The notes under the pieces are model-generated. The model saw only the letters and a list, made by a program, of their open reading frames with translations, was not told the origin of the DNA and did not search any database. A DNA stretch of 64,000 nt, taken from Aliagarivorans taiwanensis DSM 22990 (GTDB lineage Bacteria; Pseudomonadota; Gammaproteobacteria; Enterobacterales; Celerinatantimonadaceae). Where the stretch lies: NCBI RefSeq assembly GCF_000429505.1, contig NZ_AUBZ01000010.1, forward strand, positions 56,257 to 120,256, given 5' to 3'. Shown here piece after piece: positions 53,606-63,506 of the stretch (positions are counted from its first letter, which is position 1; every line of letters begins with the position of its first letter). Made by a program: the position numbers and the translations under genes.

Positions 53606-55616
53606 TTACACCAGTATCTTGTGAGTTACTGCCTTGGTCTCCAAGCAATAGTTGACTTGTTGTCTTTGGGGACCTTCAGTGACAGTTATGCATACTCGGT
53701 TCTCTGCCCATTCTAGAGATGCTAGCTGTAAGTTCCCGCGTGGGGACAGGTCATGTAGCACTGCTGTTTTTAATTGGGTTTGTGTCGACTTCGCGATTGA
53801 GTAGGCCAAGTCGTGTGTTGCGGGGTTGTCGGGAGCATAACCCAACAGTAGTTGACACTCGCTATCAAACCAAAAGTGTTGGTTAAACGGCGTTTGGCTA
53901 TCGATGGAATAGCTGAGAGTAGCGGTCCGACATGGGGAACTGATATGCGTAGTGTGCATCCTTGATAATGGGCCGCCTTGAGGATTATCACATGGGTCCA
54001 TCGACTCGAGCGACAAGTGCTGGCCTCGAATATGGTAGGTCAGGTCCAGTTGTTGCCTGAAAGGGTTAGCTATTTGGTTTAGTTCAATGTATGCACTTCC
54101 CAGGCAAATCATTATCCTGCGAAAGATAATGCCTTGGTATGCCAGGTCGTCCCACTGAACAATGGTATGACTATCAACCTTGGGCGCTTGCTCATTCCAA
54201 TCTACCACGGCATCGATCAGCGTTACTTGACGACCGTTATGATAATGATGCAGTCGTGGGTTGGTAGGAGGTTGGTTTTGCTGGTTAACTGCTAGGGTGT
54301 TGTGGGTTGCACTGTTCTTGTAGTAACCGTAGTGTAGCTCAGCGCCATAGCCGGTTGTGCCTAAGTCAGGCAGAATTTCCTTACCGTTGCGAACCAATAT
54401 CACGCCTAAACGGTCATAGTGGTCATGCTCACCGCCATAGGGGCTATGTTTGAATAACATAGCGTTATTATGTTTTTTGTCATAATGAATAGTAATGCCG
54501 GCGTGGGTGGTGTGAATTGACTGGCAGCTCAGGGGGGCCGCGATAGGCAGAGACTCTACGCCGTAGAGTAGAGCATCGATATTATCTCGGGCTGTGTTTT
54601 GGTAGATACTCGCCAGCGCGCTGGCGAACAGCTCACAGGGGTACTGTGAATAGGCGAACTCAAACAACTGGGAGTGGGTGAGCCTTTCCTGACCAGCAAT
54701 GCAGTCATTGAGGCGAGGGAAGTCACCGGTATTAAGCACCAAGTTAAGTGGAAACTTAAGCATCTTTACGAAGTTAGGGTTTGAGCTGACAGAGTATGCG
54801 GTATTGCGGGCGAGCTTCTCAAAGCTTAGGAGCGCTTGCAGAGCATAGTAGTGATAGTGGATTGATCCTTCAAACCACATCCCTTCTTCTGAGCTGCCAT
54901 GATTAAGTTGATAGTGAATGCCGTAATCGGTGTTAAGCGCGAAATCTAAGTACGAGGCCTCACCGAGGATCAAACCGATCACCCCTATGGTGGCGTTGAT
55001 CTTCATCTCATGGTTGTGTAGCTGTGGACTGCGATGTTCTATCAAAAAGTCTGCGCCTTCACGTAGTAGGCGGCTTTCAATGGTTGCTCTTTCTTCATGG
55101 GATAGAGAAGCTTTTATCAGGTCGTAGCCGAGAGCAAGATCTAAGTGACAGTTTGCCTCACAGAGTGTTTGGGCGTTAGCCTTGCCTGGGCCGTTATAGG
55201 GAATACCCCCATGCACTTGGTAATCAGGATAATACCGAGCGTATTGGCTGAGAATATCTTTAACTTTGTCTAAGTATTCTACTTTGCCAGTGATATTCCA
55301 CAACAATCCAAGGTTGTAACAGGCTTTGGCATTCAGCCCGTTTAGCCAGCGCCACCACGCGCCATCGTAAGGCTCTCCAGTCAGTACTTTGCCATCGACC
55401 GGACAGCGGTGCTCGTGTGGGCTATGTCGGTTCCACTGAAGTCTAACGCCATGCTCGGGGCAAAAGTAGTAGAGGTTGCCAAGTTGCTCGCCCATCAGGA
55501 GGAACCAATACATCGTTCTCTAAAACCACGGCATTATCCGCTATTAGAGATGCGATCTGTTGGGGCGATACACGTTGTTTTATTTGCGCCATCTGCTGAG
55601 GGGTAAACTGGATCAT
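53606..55616 (-). pseudogene. Heparinase II/III-family polysaccharide lyase, frameshifted near the 5' end
   Basis: The ATG at 55614-55616 overlaps the uxaC stop (ATGA). Its frame gives 46 residues ending VLVPPDGRATW, then loses homology. The frame shifted by one base continues NLYYFCPEHGVRL and stays open to 53606. Skipping one base near 55478 would give a 669-aa protein. It has a Cys/His segment (CPEHG...HRCPVDGK), a helical toroid with NHEMKINATIG, and HDHYDRLG plus SATHNTLAV, typical of heparinase II/III-type lyases. It has no signal peptide, so it would be cytoplasmic. A 635-aa protein from the ATG at 55513 is possible but lacks the family N-terminus. The PL family (12, 15 or 17) is not settled. 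Confidence 0.75.
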
Positions 55617-57043
55617 ACGGATGCTCCTACGTTGTGGTGGGCGGGGAAGTTAAAGTAACGTTGTGCATTGTGATAGCAGATGTTTTCTATCGTCTGTTGC
55701 AGAAGCTCGAGGTCGTTGGGAAGCTCTCCTTGTTCGACCCAATTAGCTAATAGGTTACACATTACCCTGCGAAAGTACTCATGACGACTCATTGAAAAAA
55801 GGTTCCGCGAGTCGGTCAGCATGCCAATGAAACAACCCAACGCGCCAGTGTTTTTCAGCGTAGTCAGTTGGGCTTCCATGCCATCTTTGTGGTCATTGAA
55901 CCACCAGGCTGCGCCAAACTGGATTTTTCCCATGCCGGCATCGTTCGCTTGAAATGCCCCGCATAGCGATGCTAGAACCGCGTTGTGTGCCGGATTCAAG
56001 TTGTACAAAATGGTCTTGGGGAGTGCGTTTTGTTGCTCAAGGGCATTGAGCAAATACGCCAGATTATCGGTACGGAGTTGGTCGTTGATAATGCTGAATC
56101 CACTGCCACTGCCTACGCTTTCCACGCAACGTTTATTCACATCGGCTAACACGCCAATGTGCAGTTGCATTGTCCAACGGTATTTGTGGTAGAGGCGTCC
56201 CAACGAGACAAATAAGTAGGTGTCTAAGGCGGCACGTTGTGAGTTGGATAGAGCGTTGCCGCTCAACAGTTGGCCAAACAACTTATTCGCTTGCCGTTGG
56301 CTACAGGGATGAAACGCAACCTGTTTCAGACCAAGATCGGCAAGTCGGCATCCCTGATGGTTGAATGTGTTTATGCGCGTTTCTATAGCCTCGAGATAAT
56401 CGTCGATGCTGCTAATGTCGGTTTGGGTAAGGGTGGCGAATTTATCTAGATAGTTGCCCGCATCACCTATTGTGCGCCAAATAAATAGCTCATCGGCTCT
56501 GAAGGTCGGTAGTACTTGGGTGGCACAATCTGAACTGGCTAGCTTGGCATGATAGTGCAAATCAGAGCTGGGTGAGTCGGTTGTACATAGGGTGGTTACC
56601 GAGCAATTTTGCAGCAGTTTGCGTGCGCTATGAGTGCCTTTTTTAAGTTGAGTTTGGGTGATTTGCCAAATCGCTTGCCAGTTATCTTCGTTGAGCAACA
56701 GGTCACAATTGAAATATCGTTTTAACTCCAAATGAGACCACTGATAGAGAGGATTACCAATTAGCTTGGGGGCGATTTTGCACCAATGATAGAACTTATC
56801 TTCATCGTTGGCCTCGCCCGTTATGTAGTGCTCATCTATGCCATTCCAGCGCATTGCTCGCCATACGTAGTGATCGCGATTAATCCACGCTTGGGTAAGA
56901 TTATGGGGACTGCTGTCTAGCCAAATCTCTTTGGCATCGAGGTGATTGTGATAATCAATGATAGGTAGAGCTGAAGCATGCTCGTGATACAGTGTTCTGG
57001 CTAGCTGTGAGCTGAGCAGAAAGTGACGACTAACATATTCCAT
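55613..57043 (-). CDS. uxaC: Glucuronate/galacturonate isomerase
   Basis: A 476-aa enzyme (E. coli 470) converting D-glucuronate to D-fructuronate and D-galacturonate to D-tagaturonate. The metal motif DYHNHLDAKEIW near the N-terminus and the later LDTYLFVSLGRLYHKY and LHIGVLADVNKR fit the amidohydrolase-like UxaC family. Its stop shares four bases with the start of the heparinase-type gene, so the two are translated together. This ties the locus to uronic acid breakdown; the next enzymes (UxaB/UxuB, UxaA/UxuA, KdgK) are not in the window. Confidence 0.95.
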   Translation of the reverse strand: MEYVSRHFLLSSQLARTLYHEHASALPIIDYHNHLDAKEIWLDSSPHNLTQAWINRDHYVWRAMRWNGIDEHYITGEANDEDKFYHWCKIAPKLIGNPLYQWSHLELKRYFNCDLLLNEDNWQAIWQITQTQLKKGTHSARKLLQNCSVTTLCTTDSPSSDLHYHAKLASSDCATQVLPTFRADELFIWRTIGDAGNYLDKFATLTQTDISSIDDYLEAIETRINTFNHQGCRLADLGLKQVAFHPCSQRQANKLFGQLLSGNALSNSQRAALDTYLFVSLGRLYHKYRWTMQLHIGVLADVNKRCVESVGSGSGFSIINDQLRTDNLAYLLNALEQQNALPKTILYNLNPAHNAVLASLCGAFQANDAGMGKIQFGAAWWFNDHKDGMEAQLTTLKNTGALGCFIGMLTDSRNLFSMSRHEYFRRVMCNLLANWVEQGELPNDLELLQQTIENICYHNAQRYFNFPAHHNVGASV

Positions 57044-57499
57044 TTTTCCATCGGTACCTTATCAAAGGTGTTTCCTAAGTCTTGAGGGACCACTTTATAC
57101 AAACAAAGCAGGGCAGTAAACACAAAATAAAACCGTGTTTTATATTACCTGATACGTTAATTCTATTTCTGAGGTTTCTACTGGAAATGTTAGTTGTATA
57201 CGAATTTTCCTTGAATTACTCAGCTTCACCCTGGCAAAAACCTTTAAAATCAATACCTTGGTTATTCATTGCTGTGCCTTGAGTTATCCCTACCTGCTCA
57301 AACTCATGATTGACCGATGAATGTCTCGTCTTCTGGTGATGGCTAAAGTTTGAGCTGACGATGGTTCTTAGGGTTTTATCACAAGCTAAAGTTAATTCAG
57401 ATCACAAAAACGCAGTTTCCCTCTTTATAAAACGCATATCTGACAAATAATGAAATGCAGTTTTAAAAAGATAAATGGACGTAACGAAAGGAGTTCAGG
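57044..57499. promoter_or_regulatory. 456-bp divergent control region of the uronate locus
   Basis: AT-rich region between uxaC (minus) and the symporter (plus). At 57190-57207 a sequence centred on GTATAC agrees with the UxuR/ExuR operator at about 13 of 18 positions. AAACAC (57118-57123) and GTGTTT (57135-57140) form another small inverted repeat. AAAGGAG stands before the symporter ATG. No regulator gene lies in the locus, so a distant GntR-type repressor is likely. The operator calls are tentative. Confidence 0.4.
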
Positions 57500-59278
57500 A
57501 TGAATACCGATATGCTCGTAGTGGGCGTGTACTTTGTTTTTATGATCGCAATTGGTGTGATCTTCAAACGTTTTGCTGGTAGCTCTACCAGTGACTATTT
57601 TCGTGGTGGTGGCAAGATGCTGTGGTGGATGGTTGGCTCTACTGCGTTCATGACCCAGTTTAGCGCTTGGACATTCACTGGGGCTGCGGGTAAAGCGTTT
57701 AACGATGGGTTTCCCATCATGGTGGTATTTATGGCCAACGCTTTTGGTTTCTTGCTGTCTTGGCTGTACTTTTCACATCGCTTTCGTCAAATGAGGGTGA
57801 TTACGCCTATTGAGGGAGTTCGTCGTCGTTTCGGCTCTACCAATGAGCAGGTGTTTACCTGGGCAACTATGCCTACCAGTATCATTTATACCGGCATCTG
57901 GCTAAATGGCTTGGCGCTGTTTGTTAGTGCTGTATTTAAAGTGGATATTTCTACCACCATTGTTATTACTGGCTTGATTGTACTGTTTATTTCAGTGATT
58001 GGCGGCGCGTGGGGGGTAGTAGCATCAGACTTTGTGCAAATGGTCGTGATCATGTCTGTGACCGTGGTTTGCGCCGTTGCTGCACTGATAAAAATAGGTG
58101 GCCCTTCAAACTTAATCGAGCAGTTCCCCGCTGAGTCGATCATGGGCTCCAACATGAACTATAGCCTGTTGTTTGTTTCGTGGTTCATCTTCATGTTTGT
58201 TAAACAGCTCCAGAACATCAATAACATGCAAGATTCTTATCGCTTCTTAACGGCAAAAGATTCTGCTAATGCGCGAAAAGCGGCATTACTTGCGTTTGTG
58301 TTGATGTTGATAGGCCCTGCGATTTGGTTCCTGCCTCCTTGGGTTACGGCGGTTATTTATCCTGAAGCCGCAACTGCCCATGCTGCTGAATTAGGTAAGA
58401 AAGCCTCCGATGCTGTGTATCTGGTGTTTGTGGAGAAAGCAATGCCAGTAGGTATGGTTGGTCTGCTAATGTCGGCGGTATTTGCAGCGACAATGTCATC
58501 GATGGATTCTGGGCTCAACCGCAATGCCGGTATCTTTGTGCGTAACTTTTACGCACCTATTATCGACAAAAAAGCCGATGACAAGAAGCTTATGCGGGTT
58601 AGTCAGGTCGTCACCTTGTGCTTTGGCGGGTTAATCATTTTGGTTGCGCTATTTATTAACTCCTTGCGCGGTCTTAGCTTGTTCGATGCCATGATGTATG
58701 TGAGCACCTTGTTGCAAATGCCAATTTTGGTTCCACTGTTCTTCGGCATCTTCATTAAGAAAACGCCGGATTGGGCAGCGTGGGCTACCTTGGTGGTCGG
58801 CATCGCTGTCTCTTATCTGGTCAGTTTTGTGATAACTGCAGATGTAGTAGCGAGTTGGCTCAACTTAGAGACTCCGTTTACTGGGCGTGAAGCAAGCGAT
58901 CTCAAAGTGCTATTGGGCATTATGGGGCACCTATTTATTACCGGTGGCTTCTTCTGCTTAACTACCAAGTTCTATAAGGAGCCGGAAGTAACGCGTCAGA
59001 CTGAACTGCAAGAGTTCTGGCAGGATGTTGCTACACCAGTGATTGAAGCCGAAGGTCAAGATGAAATTGACCGCCAGCAGCGTTATATGCTGGGTCGTTT
59101 AATTCTTGTATTTGGTGCCCTGGTAACTCTTATGGTGCTAATTCCGAATCCATTCTGGGGGCGTATGGCATTTATTTTTGTCGGCGCGGTGATTGCCTGC
59201 ATCGGGAGCTTATTGCTCAAGAGTGCCAAAGTCACTGCTGAAAATACCGCTGGGACCTTCAATTCCATCTCATCGTAA
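57500..59278 (+). CDS. Sodium:solute symporter (SSS family) for uronate oligosaccharides
   Basis: A 592-aa inner-membrane protein with about 14 membrane helices. FRGGGKMLWWMVGSTAFMTQFSAWTFTGAAG is the SSS opening (split by a sodium-site Ser/Thr pattern), and VFAATMSSMDSGLNRNAGIF is the helix 8 sodium motif. A cytoplasmic segment near the C-terminus (about 500-525) is acidic. Related symporters lie in alginate and other uronate loci. It is the first plus-strand gene of the locus and faces uxaC, so it probably carries the oligosaccharides that the cytoplasmic enzymes use. Substrate inferred from context. Confidence 0.87.
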   Translation: MNTDMLVVGVYFVFMIAIGVIFKRFAGSSTSDYFRGGGKMLWWMVGSTAFMTQFSAWTFTGAAGKAFNDGFPIMVVFMANAFGFLLSWLYFSHRFRQMRVITPIEGVRRRFGSTNEQVFTWATMPTSIIYTGIWLNGLALFVSAVFKVDISTTIVITGLIVLFISVIGGAWGVVASDFVQMVVIMSVTVVCAVAALIKIGGPSNLIEQFPAESIMGSNMNYSLLFVSWFIFMFVKQLQNINNMQDSYRFLTAKDSANARKAALLAFVLMLIGPAIWFLPPWVTAVIYPEAATAHAAELGKKASDAVYLVFVEKAMPVGMVGLLMSAVFAATMSSMDSGLNRNAGIFVRNFYAPIIDKKADDKKLMRVSQVVTLCFGGLIILVALFINSLRGLSLFDAMMYVSTLLQMPILVPLFFGIFIKKTPDWAAWATLVVGIAVSYLVSFVITADVVASWLNLETPFTGREASDLKVLLGIMGHLFITGGFFCLTTKFYKEPEVTRQTELQEFWQDVATPVIEAEGQDEIDRQQRYMLGRLILVFGALVTLMVLIPNPFWGRMAFIFVGAVIACIGSLLLKSAKVTAENTAGTFNSISS

Positions 59279-59356
59279 CAAGTTGTTGTATCTGTACCTA
59301 GGAGCTGTGCTTACGCATAGCTCCTCTTTCAACTGATGATATCAGAGGAACCAAAT

Positions 59357-61360
59357 ATGAACATACCTAAGAGATTACTCTTCATTACCACTACAGGTGT
59401 GCTATTTAGCCTGAATGTGTTAGCAGGCCCGCAGCCTGGTTACAATCAGGGGGCGTCGTTGCCGGCTCAGTTTGATGTTGTTATTGATGCCACTGAATAT
59501 GGTGTGGTTGCCAACGATGGTGTGGATGATGTGCCTGCGATACAGGCAATTATCGATGGTTTGGTGGATTCAACTACAACCTTGACGGCCATTAAACTGC
59601 CAGCGGGTGTAGTTGACTTTAATCAAGAACTGCACATCGATAAGTCAGGAGTTGTTATTGTTGGTGCGGGTAATGATCCTCAATCGGGTACCCAAGTAGT
59701 CGTGAATCCATGGACTCCCTATGGAGTCGATGCTGAAAACGCACCAGATTTCGACAAGAAGTACTGGCCTGGGTTCGCTGCATTTAGGGTTGAAACAAGA
59801 ATTAAGCACCCAAACGAGCCCGCCTATGAAGGGAGTATAAACTTTCATTGGAAACATAGTATCAATTTTGCCGAGCCAGCTAAGCAGGGTGATACTTCAG
59901 TTAAACTTAGCGCCAGAAAAGCCAGTGAGTTTTCAACCGGAGATATCATTTATGTTGGCGCTGCAACGGACGATTTGTTTCTCGATATGGCGCAGGTACC
60001 ACTTTATCGTAGAAGTGCCAGCCATATTGAAACAGGCCACATGAGGACTCAGCTGTTTAGGGTTTTAGCCGTTGATGTCGCTACAGATACGGTGGTTTTA
60101 GACAGGCCGTTAGAGTTCGATGTTCCCCTAAGTAATGAGCATAATTATAAAAGCCGTGCAATGCCTGTGACTGCAGTTTCAAATTTTGGAATCCAAGAAC
60201 TGTATTTGACAATGAAGCCACAAGGCAGTGCCTGTGAGGGGCACAATAGCGATGAGTATTCAGAATCTAACCCCATGGGGGTACTTTATCGCTACGAGAA
60301 TGTATGCGCTGAGAATGCTATCCATGGCATTGTGATGAAATGGGTTAACAATGGTTGGGTGGATAATGTCAATATTGAGATGATCGGCTCTCATCCGATA
60401 GTCACCGAGTTTGCAAAAGACATTACGATTTCAAATAACCAGATAAATGGCTCTTGGAATAAAGGGGCAGGGGGCAATGGTTATCTACGTGGTTCGAAAC
60501 TCTATGATAGTTGGATTCACCATAATGATATTCGAAATATCCGACATTTAGCCCTTCAGTGGTCAGCAACTGGGAATATCGTTGAGAACAACTACCTGAA
60601 TATGGACTTAAACCTTCATGGCGGGTGGGAGCGCAACAATTTAATTCGCAATAATACCATTGAAGTGCCCTTCGAACATCGAAATTGGGCAAATGGTTCA
60701 CCTGAGCCTGGATCCACATGGCAACCTATTTGGATAGGTTCGGGTGATCATGCCAGTAAATGGTCTGGTCCAACTGGACCTAACAATGTTTTTGTCAACA
60801 ACATCATGAAGAAGGCTGAGTCTGAGGGGGCGTCTGTGAGTCCTTGGGGGCTGTTTGATGAGCCCGGTGTTGAGTACGCGTTTAACTGGGACGGTATCAG
60901 GTTCAAGCATCTCAATGACGGAGGTGAGCCGGTACCTACATGGGATCAAGGAATTGCAGAAGGTGTGTATGCCCAGATCCCTGACTCTGGTGTTAGCGTT
61001 GCCGGTGGTTCGTGGTTACGTCCGATGACTACGCCAGTTGAGCCAGACGAGCCAATTGAGCCGCCCATCCCTGATAGCTGCAGTAATGTGCTGAACTACG
61101 TGTGGAAAACCTATAACGAGCTCGTACTAGACAGAGAAGATTGTATTGTCATCGACAGGGACCTTACTGGTAAGACGATTCAAGTCTGGGACAGTGATGA
61201 AAATCCGAGTTGTGATTTTCGCGGTAACGTTAAGTCTATCGATGGCTCAGGAGTTTTGAATGTGGCCTCGAACTATGTTAGCAGTAAATCATTTACTGGA
61301 TCTGTAATTAAGTTTGAATCTGATAATAATTGTGGCTTTGTCAAATTCAGAGCTTATTGA
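59357..61360 (+). CDS. Secreted right-handed beta-helix protein, candidate polysaccharide lyase
   Basis: A 667-aa secreted protein with a signal peptide (MNIPKRLLFITTTGVLFSLNVLAG). Its front half opens with ATEYGVVANDGVDDVPAIQAII, the pectate-lyase-3 type start of a beta-helix. Parallel-coil repeats (NNGWVDNVNIEMI, KDITISNNQINGS, TGNIVENNYLN, ERNNLIRNNTIEV) follow. A Pro/Glu linker (PVEPDEPIEPPIPD) leads to an about 90-residue C-terminal module with four Cys (KTIQVWDSDENPSCDFRG). The enzyme class is not recognisable. The ATG at 59357 is chosen for the signal peptide and AGAGGAA. The gap after the symporter is 78 bp. Confidence 0.7.
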   Translation: MNIPKRLLFITTTGVLFSLNVLAGPQPGYNQGASLPAQFDVVIDATEYGVVANDGVDDVPAIQAIIDGLVDSTTTLTAIKLPAGVVDFNQELHIDKSGVVIVGAGNDPQSGTQVVVNPWTPYGVDAENAPDFDKKYWPGFAAFRVETRIKHPNEPAYEGSINFHWKHSINFAEPAKQGDTSVKLSARKASEFSTGDIIYVGAATDDLFLDMAQVPLYRRSASHIETGHMRTQLFRVLAVDVATDTVVLDRPLEFDVPLSNEHNYKSRAMPVTAVSNFGIQELYLTMKPQGSACEGHNSDEYSESNPMGVLYRYENVCAENAIHGIVMKWVNNGWVDNVNIEMIGSHPIVTEFAKDITISNNQINGSWNKGAGGNGYLRGSKLYDSWIHHNDIRNIRHLALQWSATGNIVENNYLNMDLNLHGGWERNNLIRNNTIEVPFEHRNWANGSPEPGSTWQPIWIGSGDHASKWSGPTGPNNVFVNNIMKKAESEGASVSPWGLFDEPGVEYAFNWDGIRFKHLNDGGEPVPTWDQGIAEGVYAQIPDSGVSVAGGSWLRPMTTPVEPDEPIEPPIPDSCSNVLNYVWKTYNELVLDREDCIVIDRDLTGKTIQVWDSDENPSCDFRGNVKSIDGSGVLNVASNYVSSKSFTGSVIKFESDNNCGFVKFRAY

Positions 61361-61624
61361 TTTTTTTAGCTGGAAGCCTTCATCCTTGTTGTTAATCACT
61401 GAGTCATAATTTTTCTGTATGTGACTGCTTGTCTATGGTTTTTCTGATGCCGTCTATTGCTTGTTTTGCCATAGGGGTGGAGTGAGGCTTCCTTATTGCT
61501 TCTTAACGAATGAGTTACTTTGATCACAAATTAAATAAAAAATAAAAAAGCGTTTCAAAAAAAATATTGAGAAGCATTTTTTTGAGGGGTATTTTAGTTT
61601 TGTTGATTGGTTTAGAGGGTGCTT

Positions 61625-62803
61625 ATGATGATTGGAAAAACTACGTTGGTGGCTTTGTTTTTGGCTTTTACCACGCATGCTAGTGCGGGGTTTGTTTCCT
61701 ACAATGAACAGTCTTTGCAATATAACAAAGCTAATTTGGGGGAGAAAGAAGTAGCTTTAAATGCCTTGATTGAGAAGGCAAATAAAGCATTATTGGTAGA
61801 TGTTGATCCGGTAACTAACAAGACGCTTCTGCCTGCAAGCGGTGACAAACATGATTACTTTAGTTTTGGACCTTACTGGTGGCCAAACCCAGACACTAAG
61901 GATGGGTTGCCATATGTTCGCCGTGATGGCGAATATAATATGGATACGAAGTCTGCAGCGACCGATAAACAGCGCTTTATTAGATTTGCCAATGATATTA
62001 AAACCCTAGGTATGGCGTATTATTTTACTGATAATGAGCTGTATGCAAAAAAAGCAGTTGAGCATCTCAATGCATGGTTAGTTGACTCTAAAACCATGAT
62101 GAATCCGCACCTTAAATACGCACAAGCCATTCCTGGTATCGTTGATGGACGCGGTATAGGAATTATTGAAAGTCGCTTGCTTATTCCTGTGCTAGATAGC
62201 ATTTATATGGTTAGGGAGCATCTTAGTGCCGCCCAGTATGAATCTATTAAAGCATGGTTTGGGCAATTTAATGATTGGCTAGTTACTAGCAATCATGGTT
62301 TTGAAGAAGATAACTGGCATAACAATCATGGCACATGGTATGACGCGCAGGTTGTGGCTTTTTCAATATTTGTTGGCGATGAAGATCTGGCTAAGAAGCG
62401 GTTGCGAATTTCGCAAATGCGTCGCATTGGTGGGCATTTCGACAAGCAAGGACGCCAACATGCTGAACTTGAACGCACCCGGCCTTGGCATTACTCAAAT
62501 TTCAATTTAGAAGCATACAGTTATCTTGGCCACTTTGGGGAAATGCTGGGCGTAGATGTTTGGAATTATGAGGTGGATGGTCATTCACTGAAAGAGGGAT
62601 ATAAATATATCGCCAGCTATGCAGCTGGAAAGCTGGACTGGCCATATCGTAAGCCAAAGAACTTCACATTGAGTAAGGCATATAAAAATATCCTGTTTGC
62701 TCACGGAGTGTATGGTGATGAGGTTTTTGACTCGGCCTTATACGAGCTGAGAAAAGACGAGTCAAACTTAAAAGAGATGGAAAACTTAACTGTTGTTTAT
62801 TAA
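61625..62803 (+). CDS. Secreted PL38/alginate-lyase-superfamily lyase (PF05426)
   Basis: A 392-aa secreted protein (signal cut near residue 18, after THASA). The alpha-toroid motifs DYFSFGPYWWPNPD, YVRRDGEYNMD, NNHGTWYDAQ and RTRPWHYSNFNL match PF05426, most like family PL38, which contains alginate and glucuronan lyases. The Asn-His pair and the later Tyr are the expected catalytic residues. The ATGs at 61625 and 61628 both follow AGAGGG. The 264-bp gap upstream is very AT-rich, with a weak A/T hairpin near 61541-61582. It lies in line with the KdgM porin gene, 12 bp away. Confidence 0.78.
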   Translation: MMIGKTTLVALFLAFTTHASAGFVSYNEQSLQYNKANLGEKEVALNALIEKANKALLVDVDPVTNKTLLPASGDKHDYFSFGPYWWPNPDTKDGLPYVRRDGEYNMDTKSAATDKQRFIRFANDIKTLGMAYYFTDNELYAKKAVEHLNAWLVDSKTMMNPHLKYAQAIPGIVDGRGIGIIESRLLIPVLDSIYMVREHLSAAQYESIKAWFGQFNDWLVTSNHGFEEDNWHNNHGTWYDAQVVAFSIFVGDEDLAKKRLRISQMRRIGGHFDKQGRQHAELERTRPWHYSNFNLEAYSYLGHFGEMLGVDVWNYEVDGHSLKEGYKYIASYAAGKLDWPYRKPKNFTLSKAYKNILFAHGVYGDEVFDSALYELRKDESNLKEMENLTVVY

Positions 62804-62815
62804 TAAGGATATTTT

Positions 62816-63487
62816 ATGTTAGTAGCAAAAAAAGCCATGTTGGCATCTATTGTCTTAGTTGCATCAGCGTCTGCTTCGTCTGCATCATTGGACTTTAGGC
62901 AAGAATACAAGCATGAATCTGAGTCATACGCCAGCCGTGTTAAAATGGGCGCGGGTGTGGGGAACCACTTCTTTGGTGTAGAAGCCATGTTAAAAGGTAA
63001 GCCATTTTCTGAGTGGGAGTCAAATGGTAATGAGTTTGAGTATGGTTACAAATTTAAGCTAAACGACCATTGGACACTGCTTCCAAGTATGCCGCTGACG
63101 TTTTTTAGTGGACATACCAGCTATAAGCCTCAGCTCCGAGTGCAATATAAGTTTGATTCAGGCTTGGTGGCCAAATTACGCTATCGTCATCAGTTCCGTT
63201 ATTTTACTGATGATCGTGATATGGAGCGCTTGAGCTACGTGACGGCGAATCTCAATTATAACGTTAACTACTTCCAGTTGGGCTTGGAGGCTAACTATAC
63301 CAAAGGTCATGATAATCAAACATTTTTTGATAATGACGATTACAACTGGGATGCTGGTGTATGGATTGGCTATAAGGGCGAAGGCTGGAAGTGGCGACCA
63401 TATGTCCAGTTCACTAATGTGTCTGTCTCATCAAGCTCTGACAAGCGTCAGTTGAGAAGCCGTGTTGGTATTACCTATAGCTTCTAA
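62816..63487 (+). CDS. KdgM-family oligogalacturonate/uronate outer-membrane porin
   Basis: A 223-aa protein with a signal peptide (cut near 22, before SASLDF) and about twelve amphipathic beta strands, ending in the outer-membrane signature GITYSF. KLNDHWTLLPSMPLTFFSG and SYKPQLRVQYKFDSGLVAKLRYRH (aromatic and basic) fit PF06178. KdgM porins pass acidic oligosaccharides. It is last in the plus-strand run and is followed by a strong terminator. Confidence 0.88.
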   Translation: MLVAKKAMLASIVLVASASASSASLDFRQEYKHESESYASRVKMGAGVGNHFFGVEAMLKGKPFSEWESNGNEFEYGYKFKLNDHWTLLPSMPLTFFSGHTSYKPQLRVQYKFDSGLVAKLRYRHQFRYFTDDRDMERLSYVTANLNYNVNYFQLGLEANYTKGHDNQTFFDNDDYNWDAGVWIGYKGEGWKWRPYVQFTNVSVSSSSDKRQLRSRVGITYSF

Positions 63488-63506
63488 TAGTTACTACCCA
63501 AAAGAC

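Noticed and set aside
53456..53716. An 86-residue plus-strand frame through the GCCCGAA array
   Set aside because: Its PEARSPK-type repeat is simply the translation of the 7-bp array; it overlaps the end of yoeB and the lyase gene.
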